Positions 44,204 to 55,261 of a DNA stretch of 64,000 bases are shown one piece after another. The first letter of the stretch is position 1. The number at the start of each line of letters is the position of its first letter. Source of the stretch: Meconema thalassinum (lineage: Eukaryota > Arthropoda > Insecta > Orthoptera > Tettigoniidae); NCBI GenBank assembly GCA_946902985.2, contig OX336388.2, positions 1,213,750,609 to 1,213,814,608 on the forward strand. The letters are read 5' to 3'. The position numbers were made by a program, and so were the translations under genes. The notes beneath the pieces are model-generated. The model saw only the letters and a program-made list of their open reading frames with translations, did no database searches and was not told where the DNA came from.

Positions 44204-45270
44204 CAGGGTTGCTCAACGTACGGCCCGCGGGGCATTTTATGTGGTCCTGGCCATGTTTTTATAATTTGCCTAAGTTTGTGGTTTATATTTTTCGTAGTTA
44301 CCGAAACAAGTAGATAATAAAACCATATTGTAATTTACGGAGAAAGGGAATAAAACCATAAGAAAAATTTCTGAATTCGTAGTTTTTTCTTGGGATGATG
44401 TTTCTGGCTGAAATTGATTGTGGTTACGGCGATGTAATTTATCATAGCGAGGTACACTGGCTTAGTCGTGGTAATATATTGAAACGCTTATTTCATCTTC
44501 GTGAAGAAGTAAGCACGTTTATGAACATGTAACAGAAAAAAGTGACAGAATTTGGGAACGAAAACTGGATGTGGGATTTAGGAATACTCACAGATTTAAC
44601 GCAACATTTAAATATATTGAATAAGGGATTACAGGGAAAAGGCGTTCTTTTAAATGAAGTGTATAGTAACGTTTTAGCGTTCCAAAATAATTTGAAATTA
44701 TTTCGACAGCAATTAGAGAAGGGCACGTTCCACAACTTCCATGTTGAACTGAGCTTCAAGAAGCGAACTCAAACAGTTCAGTGCCATATGATCGGTTAAT
44801 TAAGTTGATTGACCTACTGAAGAATACGTTTGAAACTCGATTTAAAGACCTTTCTGTGAATGCGGAGAAAATTTATTTATTCAAATATCCATTTGCAGTT
44901 GATGTCGGTGATTCACCTGTGCAACTACAGATCGAATTAATTGAACTTCAGTGTTGTTCCCAATTAAAGGACAAGTTCGCGAAAGGAAATCGTATTAACT
45001 TATACAGGGCGCTTAGTGATCAGAACATTCCGGCTTTCTTAAAGTTTGCGAGAAAATACTTGTGCGCGTTTCCGACTACTTACATTTTGTGAACAAACAT
45101 TTTCAAAAATGAAGTTAATAAAATCGAAATTACGTTCACGGATCAGTGATGAACTTCTACATTTCATTCTGAGGGTGGCTGTGTCAAATCTATCTCCAGA
45201 CATTTCAACAGTCACTTCAAGCGAAGGCCCAAGCCTCTCATTAATTGGCAAGTTTATCCCAAGTTACTGA
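44204..45270 (+). pseudogene. hAT transposase remnant
   Basis: The translation over three frames is hAT-like. 44398-44529 gives [20 protein letters not shown], ending at a TAA (44530). The same frame then continues with WDLGILTDLTQHLNILNKGL and AFQNNLKLF. The next frame (44781-45092) adds a middle part, and 45046-45267 gives CEQTFSKMKLIKSKLRSRIS and LRVAVSNLSPDI, the hATC dimerisation region. It resembles the GTF2IRD2/ZBED-like hAT group. The N-terminal half is missing. A possible terminus, cagggttgctcaacgtacgg, lies at 44204. It is inactive. Confidence 0.75.
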
Positions 45271-45387
45271 GTATTGTTTACTCTCCTCAGTTTTTTGGTA
45301 TTGTGGTTCAGGTTATTGTTTATGTTGCAGATTAGCCGTGTGAGAGCTTTGTTGGTTAATTGGTTGGTGATTAAAGGAGGGGGCACT

Positions 45388-45940
45388 TGCAACCTACCAT
45401 GCACACCCGTTCGGCGGGTGGCAGTGAGAAGGATGAATTTATGCAACCTACCATGCACACCTGCTCGGCGGGTGGCATTGAAAAGGGTGAATGTTCTGTG
45501 GAAAGGAATGGCTATAAAAACCATCGTCACGGGCGACGAGACCTGGTGTCTGAGGTACGACCCCGAAGTCATGCGTCAAAGTATGGAGTGGCGGGGTCCA
45601 GGTCCAGGGTCACCGAAAAACCCTGAAGGGCCAGAGGTTTTCGGACATCCAACGTAATGTGACGACCCAACTGAAGGCTTTTGAACACCATCCCAAAGGG
45701 TGTGCATGGTAGGTTGCATAAATGCATCCGTCTAAACACGCACAGATCAAATAGGTCTTACACGTTGCGTTGTGTGTCGCCAATGTTGCCAGGTCGACCG
45801 TTCTGACTTTGACTTTATTCACCGAACGCAACGTGACGAGGCTTTTGAACACCATCCCAAAGGACGCCTTCTTGCAAAGTTTTCAGGACATGTATCGCCG
45901 ATCTCAGCAATGCATAGTTACGGGAGGGGACTATTTCGAA
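45388..45940 (+). pseudogene. Mariner transposase remnant with internal repeats
   Basis: The fragments IVTGDETWCLRYDPEVMRQS, then MEWRGPGPGSPK, FSDIQRNVTTQLKAF and (45860-45940) DAFLQSFQDMYRRSQQCIVT plus GGDYFEG match the catalytic half and C-terminus of mariner transposases in shifting frames. A 164-bp block separates two identical 25-bp direct repeats (45675-45699 and 45839-45863). Another 54-bp unit is tandemly doubled at 45388-45495. It is rearranged and dead. Confidence 0.75.
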
Positions 45941-46282
45941 GGACAGTAGGGTCACTGTCGTGCATTGTTTGTCTATGTTGATAGTACAGGACTATTCACC
46001 GAACTTTATTGTCACAGGTTTTATGTACATATATATAATTCCTCAAGGATATCCACCCGGCATTCCGGGAGACCACAAAGATGCAGAGTAATACGGTATA
46101 CAGTGTAGGTACATTGTTGGCTCTGTTGTACAAACTGTAATATACATTACGATACACCATATAAATGGTTATGCAGTATGTGGATTGAAGCTCGTATTAA
46201 GGCGTATCATTCACCCGAGTCAAGAAATACAAATTTCAATAAATATTTTGCTACGGGATTTGATACTCTGGTGTATACCAAT

Positions 46283-46330
46283 GGGCAGATAACCTTCATA
46301 TTCCGCTCTTTAGAACAACGATCACCACCA
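46283..46330 (+). repeat. Short LINE-type 3' end motif
   Basis: gggcagataaccttcatatt, then ccgctctttagaacaacg and atcaccacca. It is one of five related copies. Confidence 0.5.
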
Positions 46331-46383
46331 TGTAATGCTGAATAACCCGCGAAATGTCTGCATTTTTGCTTCACAGAAAAAAA

Positions 46384-46595
46384 TGTTAATATTATTGGTT
46401 TTATGTCCCTCTCTGCGGATTTTAGAGACGCCGGAGAATTTTGCCCCGAAAGGGATCTTTAACCTGCCAGTAAATCTACTGACACGGCTTCCTCACATTT
46501 AAGCACCCTCAAATGCCCAGTGACTGCAGCGGGATTTGATCCCGCTATCTTTGGTTCATCAGGCGAGAACCTTACCGCTGGGCCACGCAGTCAGT
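46384..46595 (-). mobile_element. SINE A copy
   Basis: The plus strand reads attttgccccgaaagggatc, then ccagtaaatctactgacacg and gggatttgatcccgctatct. The reversed head (accttaccgctgggccacgc) is at the right. The flanks ttcacagaa and ttcagagaa are a weak duplication. Confidence 0.75.
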
Positions 46596-46599
46596 TCAG

Positions 46600-47055
46600 A
46601 GAAGAAAGAAGGAGTCCATGTGGGTGGCGATGTTTACTTCACTGTATATTTTTGTGACTTATTTAATTAGAGTCCATCCAACGGAATATATTTCTTCAGG
46701 GCAGATGTTGAAAACTTATGACTAATGCTAGGTACATGAAAGATTTATCCAATCGTTAACTGTCCAACTGCAACCGAGTATTGTTACACACTCATAGTAC
46801 AGTGTTGGTTAATTATCGCCATGGCCCCCTATAACAGGGATAGTTGGTGGTAGAAAGTGAGCTGCCCGCCAACACTTGGGAACTTGGTGTGAAGCTGGCG
46901 TAACTAACCAGTGTGTGGTTGCAAGCGGAAATGTTCCCACGACTTTTCGATTGTAATCAGGGGAATGCTGACTGTTTCCCCTATCACCCCGATAGGTCAC
47001 CGGTGTAAACTTCTGGTCGCCTTACGTGAAAAGATTCTTATCTCGATCCTATAGC
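46600..47055. other. No gene seen
   Basis: No supported feature. A minus-strand ORF at 46809-47000 is unmatched. Confidence 0.45.
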
Positions 47056-47059
47056 TTAT

Positions 47060-47160
47060 TGTTCCTAATGTTCACCTGCATTACAAATACACACACTACT
47101 ACAGATACTACAATAACACAGGTTATCAGACAAAATCAAAACACACACACACACCCTCTG
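47060..47160 (+). mobile_element. SINE D 3' fragment
   Basis: The stretch starting gttcacctgcattac (47071 onward, through ggttatcagacaa) is almost identical over about 63 bp to 47760-47822 inside the next SINE D copy. Confidence 0.65.
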
Positions 47161-47504
47161 TGGGGTATAAATAAATAATCAAATAAATATGGTATTTAAA
47201 TACAGTAATCAAATACTTTTGTGAATAATGAAATAAATAATAGTTTTCAAAGATCCACAGTATTCATTATTGTTTTGTTGCATTCTTAACTCCTTTCAAT
47301 CTCCAGGAAATTCTTCAACCTGCGTTTGATAATTTCTGTCTGTATGTCTTACGTATTTTCTCGTATATACTGTAAAGTTATAAAATTTGGTATTTTCCTC
47401 CAATGCAAACGGGACTAAAATCGAGACTAGGAATTGGTTAGGGGACAAATAATTTATTTTTTTGACTTAATCTTCGTAACGATTGATCTTATGAAGATTC
47501 ACCT

Positions 47505-47915
47505 CCTTGTGTAGAAGCTAGCATTCTTGAATTTCGCCCCGGAGGCCCAGGTTCGATTCCTGTCTCTGCTAAGAAATTTAAAATTGGTCTGAGGGCTGAA
47601 ACGGAGTACACTCAGCCTCGTAAGGGTAAACTGAGAAGAGGTGGGTTCGATTCCCATCTCAGTCATCCTGGAAGTGGTTTTTCGTGGCTTCTCTACTCCT
47701 ACTCCAGGAAAATGCTGAGATGGTCCCTAAATTAAGACCACGGCCGCCCCCTTCCCAATCTTCACCTGCATTACGAATACACACACTACTACAGATACTA
47801 CAATAACACAGGTTATCAGACAATTACTATATATACACACACAAGTACACGGAACAAAATGACAATCATGTCAGAATGCCCCTAAATGAATCAATAACAA
47901 CAAACAACAACAATC
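47505..47915 (+). mobile_element. SINE D, near full-length
   Basis: The head is tgtgtagaagctagcattct, then cccaggttcgattcctgtct. The body has gaaacggagtacactcagcc and atcctggaagtggtttttcg. The 3' end runs into a (CAA)n tail at 47898-47912. Confidence 0.82.
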
Positions 47916-47956
47916 TTAGGGAGATAACAAAATTAAGTAGTTGGAAATAAAGGTTT

Positions 47957-48010
47957 GGGACAGATAGTCTAGATTTTACGCCCCTTAAAACAAGAATTAC
48001 CAGCATCACC
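47957..48010 (+). repeat. Short LINE-type 3' end motif, divergent
   Basis: gggacagatagtctagattt, then tacgccccttaaaacaa and agcatcacca. It follows SINE D within 45 bases. Confidence 0.45.
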
Positions 48011-48252
48011 ATAAACAAAAATATGTACTGTCTTCTCATATAATACTGGGTATGATGATTACTACCAAACTATTAGTGAATCCGATTGTTAATATCACCA
48101 TGGAGCTCCACCACCTCAGCTAACTCGCCCACAGGCAGTTTTCCGGGGAAACCCCCTCTCAAGGAGCTACTGCTTGCCGCTTCTTACACTCTGCTGTATT
48201 CCTATTGAATAGATTTGTAATGAAAATAAGATGAGTTCATATGAAAATAGCC

Positions 48253-48985
48253 TCATCAGCCAGGCGCGGATCTAGAGTTTGGCTTAGGGGGGTCAGAGAA
48301 TCGAAATTGTTAAGAAAAATGGTATCACTAAAAACGCAATCACAAAATAACCAAACGTACAAAACCAGACCAATTGTTTTGCAAGCTACATGGATAGAAA
48401 TTTCATGCGTTTAGTGCACCAAAAATATTCGTACAAATTGCAACGGCGTGTTTTGCGAGTTTTACATCGAGCTTCGAGAAAAGTATCATGGTACGTTACA
48501 GTTTCGGCAAGTCGAGTTGGTACCGACGAAGGGAGAAAGTCACAGCTTAAATTGCCAACCAAGCTTGCAGTTTGGACGTCGGCAAAAATTTTTGGTGCGA
48601 AAAAAGCCCTAAATTCCTATCCGTGCAGTGCTGCACATTCATCGTGACATCACTATACACATCGATTCGGTTAATCACAAGGTTTGGTAAACAAAATAGA
48701 TGAATTGATTTTGTTATATAAATAATCGTTTTTATATAAGAGGTATGAAGTTGTAAATATGTACAGTAGTTGTAACAGAACATAATAGGCTAATTCCAAT
48801 AAAGATATTTCAGTATTGAATAAAATAAAATAAAAAACAGTTTTTCAGTTAAAATTCGTTAAGTTTTATTTGCCTGGTTATTGTGATCTCGTTTTTTGAG
48901 TTTGCAAAAAAAAAAATGGTCTCCGTTTGGGGGGGGTGTCATGACCCCCGTGACACCCCTCCTTGAATCCGCGCATGTCATCAGC
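48253..48985. mobile_element. TIR element with 8-bp TSD (hAT or P type)
   Basis: The element occupies 48261-48977 (717 bp). Left end caggcgcggatctag and right end (reverse) catgcgcggattcaa are inverted. The perfect 8-bp repeat tcatcagc flanks it at 48253-48260 and 48978-48985. An 85-codon ORF at 48390-48647 is not recognisable as transposase. Both hAT and P elements make 8-bp duplications, so the superfamily is open. Confidence 0.72.
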
Positions 48986-48999
48986 AGAGCAAGCAATCG

Positions 49000-50985
49000 T
49001 CAGATATCCAATCTTCCTAGTGAAAGGGTATTTCATTCTCATTAAGTTGCCGATACCGTACAACATTTCTGTGAGTCAAGTTCTAGCTGACCAGTATTTG
49101 CGAACAAAGACTATTGATAATCAAAGGCAAGCAAACTCACTTTTTTTATTTGTTAAATTTAAGGAAATGGTTTCTGCTTCAGTGATCTCATTATTGAATG
49201 GCCACGAATGCAAGCGGGTTGGAGTAAGGAAAGGACAAAATGGGAATAACGTCTTTGATTGTTGAAGCGTACTGATAGGGATTGGCTTTGTTGGCATCCC
49301 TCCCCTCCACTAGTGGTCACAGATCTGAAACCAAATATAAACCACTACTGTTCCCATGTTCTCTTTCCAGACATTTTCTTCTCTTTCATTTCCCTATTAC
49401 GTTAAATTAAAACCTTCTCTCGTCTTTGCTCTCCCATGTTTTATCCCACTAACGCATACGTGCTCCCTTCTCTCGTTTGTGTCTTTTAACAAACGATTTT
49501 TATCAAAGTTAAGCGAGGGAAGATAAGGCTTTACAGAATACGTGATGGCTATTGCTGTGGAATTAATGTGTGTTTCCTGCTATGCTGAGTCTCTCTCTCC
49601 CTCACACATACACAATAGGCACGAGGGTAGGCGCTAAAATAACACGTGAAAACTCGTGTAATAAAGAATTAAACCTCCTTTTATTTTATTTCTTCCTTAC
49701 ATAAAATATTAGTACATGTTTTTTATGCAGACGCTTGTTTTACGGATTAATTTGCTTTATAAGGCAGTGTTTGCTTTACTGTACTTTCAAGCTATCATCA
49801 AGATAGCCTCTCTTCCCTTAAACATTGATCGCTTCTTTTAACAAAGAGACAATTCCCTGCGGAAAGTGTATTAGGAAAGGAATTAAGGCCCACTTGCTTT
49901 TGAAATTAGCGTAATGTAACTCTTACACTATAGCCTGGAGTGTAGATTAATTATTAGCTAGTCCTAGAATGTCGGGGAAATACGCGTAATGTCGGAATGT
50001 ACTTCTGTTTAGCCGCGAGCTTGGCATGCAACTGTGTAACGGAGCTAACGTATGTGTTACTTATGAATGGTACGTGTTCACTTTTTACAAACGATTGAAA
50101 TATTGCTATATTATTTTAAATACATAATTATAAACACAATTATGACGAAATTTTAAAGAAAGGAGCTTCACTTAATGTTCGTATAGAATGCAAAGACATT
50201 TGCCATGTTAGCAAAGTATTCCTACAGTAATCAGATTCTTCTTGCAGCATTGGGACGTCAGACAAGAATGTTTTGTTGCTCAATTAGTTATTTGTAGATA
50301 ATATACCTAAGACAAATCAAACTATAAAATGTACCTACTGGTTGGCACTTGAAAATGTATGTATACACGTCACACATTGCGACAGCCTTTAAGAGCCACA
50401 TTAAGATTCAGAATGATTTAGTGTCTTCTTGCAGCTTTAGCAACGTATTTGGATGATTAACTATGTTTGATATTGTACATTACTTGGGTTGGATTTTGGA
50501 ATATTTCATGAGAAACTCTATACCAATAACTTAACTTTCTTTGTAAAGATATCCATTTCATTACGTTATTTTACATTTAAATATAATATTTAGTATAGAT
50601 ATTCTCACTTGTGCCGTTACAACTTTTAGAATCATAATAAGACGCTAAATATCGACGCTACTTCCATCTACCGGTTATTCTTTGAATTTCTACTATCGAT
50701 TGTATTAACCGGCAATTTCTTGAAAGATGAAATGCGCCCGCTAATGAGAATATCATCTCGATCAAAGGAACGCGGGATAACAATAAATATGTCGAATTGT
50801 TATGAAGCAAAAAAAAAGAAGAGAGGGGAAGGGAACCAACAGCCATTATAAGCAGTACCAGTTTGGATCTTGTTAAACTTATTTTTAAATTATTTTAAAT
50901 TCATATCTCTGTGATCATATAATACTGGGTCGTATCTCTATGTTCGTTCGTTGTCCTTTGGCAAGAAGCCAGTTGGAAAAGTGTT
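49000..50985. other. No gene seen
   Basis: This is nearly 2 kb without a supported gene or repeat. It is among the few stretches that may be unique sequence. Confidence 0.45.
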
Positions 50986-50988
50986 AAT

Positions 50989-51262
50989 TATGCGAGCTAC
51001 CGGCCGCAGTGGCCGAGAGCGCTAACGCATTACCTTGTGCCTCGCTGGCATCGGGAGAGCGTGGGTTCGAATCCCACCTCGGCCGTCCTGAAAATGGTTT
51101 TCATAGTTTCCCATTTTCACCACCAGGCAAATGCCGGGACGGTTCCTTTCAATAGGTCCACGGCCGATTTCCTTCCAATATCCCTTCCCTGACCCGACCT
51201 GGAAAGAATAGTACATGGCCATTGGCTGCATTAATAAAATTATTATCAATATATGTGAGCTA
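50989..51262 (+). mobile_element. SINE E with Ser/Leu-tRNA-like head
   Basis: The element is about 51000-51251. The head (51004-51085) has A box gtggccgagagcgctaacgc, a long variable-arm region and B box gtgggttcgaatcccacctc, and its ends (gccg and cggc) can pair. The body follows: gtcctgaaaatggttttcat, then aaatgccgggacggttcc. The flanks tatgcgagcta (50989-50999) and tatgtgagcta (51252-51262) are an 11-bp duplication with one change. Confidence 0.8.
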
Positions 51263-51283
51263 TCATCAATGAACTTCCAGAAC

Positions 51284-51314
51284 GTTATTATTATTATTAT
51301 TATTATTATTATTG
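51284..51314. repeat. (TTA)n microsatellite
   Basis: About ten TTA units, 22 bases beyond the SINE E duplication. Confidence 0.9.
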
Positions 51315-51319
51315 TGGTT

Positions 51320-52270
51320 ATTCCCCAGTTACTATAACCTCTCCCGCACCCCATTGGTCGATCTTGGCTCCGCTACTGCTTTTATGGACGTGCTAAATCG
51401 TTTACACCTGGCTGTATCTGAATAGAGGTGCTCTCTGAGGCGAGATATTGCCAGTTTAAAGTGTTATCGTAGTGAAATAGTTCATTCCAGCAGGCGCAGT
51501 GTAGGTGCGGCAGGGGTGAAGTCTTGGGGGAGAGGGGGATCAGCCTCTCTGAATGCTACAACTGCCCTCACATTTACCAAGTTAATTGCCCTCCAAGTAA
51601 CGCTCCTAATTCAATTCCGGTGGTGCGGAGTGCATGGTATCCGCTGTGGGAGCGTCAGACGTGCGTATCATCTCGTAGTGGTCCGGCCTCAGCATCTTGA
51701 CAAAATATTCACTGTTCTCCCATGAAATAATATTGATAACAATGCTATCTATTTTCACAAGTTTGACTACTCCTAATTTCAGTGACGGTGTGATGCCAAA
51801 ATTTTGACCGGAAGAAGTAAATCTACTAACACCAGCGTCTTACATTTTATTACTTTTAGATGACATCAAACTGCCCCATTTTAATAGTGATCATAAACTA
51901 ATCATTTTTATTTTCCGGGAATTTTCTTTACATGTTGTATACATTGTACCCGCCCAATCATTGGGCAAATTCGTGTTGACCGTCTGAGGAGTTACAAATA
52001 ACAGTTTGTATAGGCGACACTAAAGGAATGGCTTCAACACTTTACATTAGATTTCACATAAACATTAGAGATAGCGCTAATTGCAACATTGTTATCGGTA
52101 GCGCTTGGCATCACTGACGACTACTAGAAACTCATAATGAATACCACTGACGTCAACTTTTAATTTTTAATTCACTCTTTAGGCTAGCAGAATGGAGACT
52201 GTTTTTGAATTTTTTTTTTATTTTTTTATTTTTTTGTGGTGTTTGAAGCCATATTTTCAGTGTTGCCTTA
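51320..52270. other. No gene seen; part of a repeat flank
   Basis: The block at 51973-51992 (attcgtgttgaccgtctga) resembles the right terminus of the element at 52274-53093. A T-rich run is at 52205-52240. No supported gene. Confidence 0.45.
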
Positions 52271-52273
52271 GTA

Positions 52274-53093
52274 AACAAGAGTTTAGTGCTTTTCAGTCGG
52301 TCAACACAATTTAGCGACACAGCCAAGCTAGATAAAAAAGGGGGGAAATTAGGGGGTTATTAATAGGTAAATGTTATCTGGATCAGGTGTACGATGTACT
52401 TTTCTTCTGCAATAAACCAAGGCCCATATTCGCGGCAGTATTAAAGGTGCCGGGACGTCCTCATAAGACCGTCAACGCTTAGTGGCGAGGGCTAATCCAC
52501 GGTCTTTAATAATTGTAGACCCACCTCATTCAATAACATACATCTTATCTAGGTTGGCAACACCTCACATAAACACATCGCTATCACTCCCCACAGCACG
52601 TAGGAGCAGGGGGGAGAAAACAGGGAAAAACCAGTCGTTAAGATAACCACCGCAGTCTACCGCACAGTGAGTTCCAGTGAGCACGAAAACTGCGAGTAGC
52701 TGTTGTACGGAAGACAATCAGATAAGTAGTTAGCCTAAAATTTTATAGTTTAACCATAGTTTACAACCATATAATCTCTCTAAAGTACAATCTACCGATA
52801 GCTATCACCATTTAGCATTTCACCTAACATATATACTGCATTTAGCATACACTGACAGTTGCATTACCAATACTGCAACTAAATAATTGTACATATTGTA
52901 AATATTTTCACCTGTATTTCAAACATAGATTTTGTAGCCTAAGTGTAATGGATCTGATGATGATCGCTTGACGATCGAAACTGGTCATCCTAGTGTTTTA
53001 TTAATCTCATGTAATTTATTTCAGGATTAGGGCATAACCCATCTCTTTTGGGTACATTCGTGTTGACCGACTGAAAAGCACTAAACTCTTGTT
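52274..53093. mobile_element. TIR element with 34-bp perfect inverted ends
   Basis: 52274-52307 and 53060-53093 are exact inverted copies, 34 bp, containing gtttagtgcttttcagtcgg. The interior encodes no transposase that I recognise. It contains gatcgcttgacgatcgaaac at about 52962, a motif like the 3' stem-loops of some retroelements. No target duplication was found. The left flank is repeated at 26240-26275 without the insert. Confidence 0.7.
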
Positions 53094-53450
53094 TTATTTT
53101 TTTATTTTGACTATTTTGTTTTTGAATTTTTGAGCTGGTTTTCACTAATTTTGACCAATTGTGACTGTTTTCTTTTAAGATTTTGACTAAATACTATTTT
53201 TTTTTACTTTTTGAGCTATTTTGACTAATTTTGAATGCTATTTTTTGTATTTTGACTAATTTTTATTTGTTTTTTGTTTGTTTTGGGCTTCTTTGACTAT
53301 TTCGATTGTTATTTTTTGTATTTTTATAGATTTTAAGTATCGTATAGCAGGATTTTTTTTTACAAATTTTTACATTTTGATTGTTCCTTAGGGTTTTATG
53401 GATTTTGACTATTTTTCATTTTGGCTAATTTTCTTTGTATTTTAGCACTG
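53094..53450. repeat. T-rich degenerate repeat
   Basis: Irregular ttttgacta and tttttgaatttt variants repeat for about 350 bases. No coding content. Confidence 0.6.
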
Positions 53451-54345
53451 CCAAACACAGGTGAGGATTGGATAAAAAAAAGAAAAGTGGGGGAAGCAGA
53501 AGTGTATCCTGTTTTCGTGGTGGAGACGAACGCTACCATTCTAGAGTTAATACAACTCAGGGGCGCGTTTGAATTGATTAAGATGTTCGTAAACAGTCTT
53601 TTGTTTGTTGTTCATGAAATTATACTTCGTTATTTCAGGAGGAGCAATAATGAAAATGTTTTGGTGCTGGGGACATAAACGTTTAATTATGTAAATTTTA
53701 TTGGCTTTCATCCAGAACAAACACTCCAATTGTTTCCATCTTCTATACATCTTTCTACAATTGCAAATTATGGGGTGCACTGCGTGAGAGATAGAAATTG
53801 TCGTGCAAAAACAGGATTGCGGAAGCAAGGTTGGCAGAATTGCAAAGCAGGACGTGCCAATACCCTGCTGGGAGAATGATAACATGCCCCTCACTCTCAC
53901 CACCGTGCTTCACCACTCTTTCCGTGATCGATTGTATGACGTCATCCACTTATCTGTTTTTCTTACTACCTTGCTGAGCTCTGCAAGTAGGGTTGGAGTT
54001 TACCGCAGGTGTGCGATTGCTAAATCTGGGGCAGCAACGCTCCCTTGTTGCTTGTTATAAATGGATCTGGGAGATTATGAACACCCTAATTTACTAGCAC
54101 AGTGAATCACATGGATTTAGAGTTTAATTTATGTTGGATGAATTTGCTTGATTCATATCTTGGCGGTTACATTAGTTTTTCAAAAATAATCAGATGTCTA
54201 ACAACCTACTTAGTAAAATTATTTTGCCCACTGTATTTTTGCTAATCTATTTAAATAAAAACATCCCCCTTTTTGCACCAATTTAAAGTTTCTGTTTGTA
54301 TCAGACATAGGCTATTCCACCTTTTCACGTGAGAAAGGATTTAAA
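53451..54345. other. No gene seen
   Basis: Overlapping ORFs on both strands (53421-54060) lack any recognisable motif. Confidence 0.4.
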
Positions 54346-54347
54346 AA

Positions 54348-54405
54348 GGGACAAATGGCTCCGATGTTCCACTCCTTAAAGCAGCAGTCATCACCACCAC
54401 ACTTT
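54348..54405 (+). repeat. Short LINE-type 3' end motif
   Basis: gggacaaatggctccgatgt, then tccactccttaaagcagcag and tcatcaccacc. It is the most divergent of the copies. Confidence 0.45.
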
Positions 54406-54487
54406 TAGTTGGTTAGTTAGTTAGTTATTGTTGTTTTAAGAGGGAACTGCGCCTAATATCACACTTTAAGAAGCGGCTTAGTCAGTG

Positions 54488-54550
54488 GTTGGTTGGTCTG
54501 TCGGTCGGTCGGTTGGTTGGTTGGTCTGTCGGTCGGTCGGTTGGTTGGTA
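54488..54550. repeat. 28-bp minisatellite
   Basis: The unit ttggtctgtcggtcggtcgg plus ttggttgg is repeated twice (starts 54493 and 54521), itself built from TTGG/TCGG tetramers. Confidence 0.85.
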
Positions 54551-54554
54551 CCAT

Positions 54555-54797
54555 CCCAGCATTTACCTTGCTAGGCTACCATCCCGGCATTTGCCTGGAG
54601 TAGAAGTGGTAAATCACGGGAAGCCACTTCCAGGATGGCTGAGGTAGGGATCGATCCCACCTCTTCTCAGTTTTGCCTCATGAAGCTGCTTATAGTCCTC
54701 AAAACAGATTTAAACGTTTTGACAGAGCCGAGAATCAAAGCCGCTGCTCGCGACTACATCCAAGAATGCTAGTCCCTAAGCCACGATGCGGATGGTT
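54555..54797 (-). mobile_element. SINE D, head-proximal half
   Basis: The plus strand reads atcccggcatttgcctggag, then ccaggatggctgaggtaggg and ttttgacagagccgagaatc, with the reversed head ending agtccctaagccacgatgcg. The 3' part is missing. Confidence 0.75.
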
Positions 54798-54858
54798 TCG
54801 TTATTGCTTTTTAATAATCAGAAGTTTCTGTTCCTGTGCCATCTACCATTCATTTTCA

Positions 54859-54897
<39 letters not shown>

Positions 54898-54898
54898 T
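54859..54898. repeat. (ATT)n microsatellite
   Basis: About thirteen ATT units. Confidence 0.9.
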
Positions 54899-55261
54899 TG
54901 TCACCTACCTCCCATGTTCAGTTCAATAATCTGGAGCAATTCACAAATCAACATGGGTTTCCCTTTTTGTATTAGACTCTTGCTTTACATGTATTTTGTT
55001 CATCTGAGTCCAAAAATCCCATTACTTTTGTTCTATCACATAGCATTTAAAGAAAGAATTCAGTAATTGTGAGCAATAAGATGTTAAAAACATTCACAGT
55101 ATATCTAATGAAATAGGAACATAATATATATTTGGAAGTACAGTAAGCAATCACTCTTGAGTTCATTTTGCATAGCTTTGTTATAGCAGACGGCAATCAT
55201 CAGATGGCAGCACGTTCCACTGTTGTAATGGCGCACATTGGGTAGAAGTTATATCAATCTG

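Noticed and set aside
48390..48647. 85-codon ORF as a transposase
   Set aside because: No catalytic motif visible. Kept only as an unmatched ORF inside the TIR element.
51004..51085. Possible functional tRNA gene
   Set aside because: It is followed by a SINE body and flanked by an 11-bp duplication, so it is a SINE head.
53421..54060. ORFs of 64 to 118 codons on both strands
   Set aside because: No motif, mutually overlapping, beside a T-rich degenerate repeat.
54488..54550. CRISPR-like direct repeats
   Set aside because: It is a tetramer-built minisatellite without spacers, and the genome is eukaryotic.
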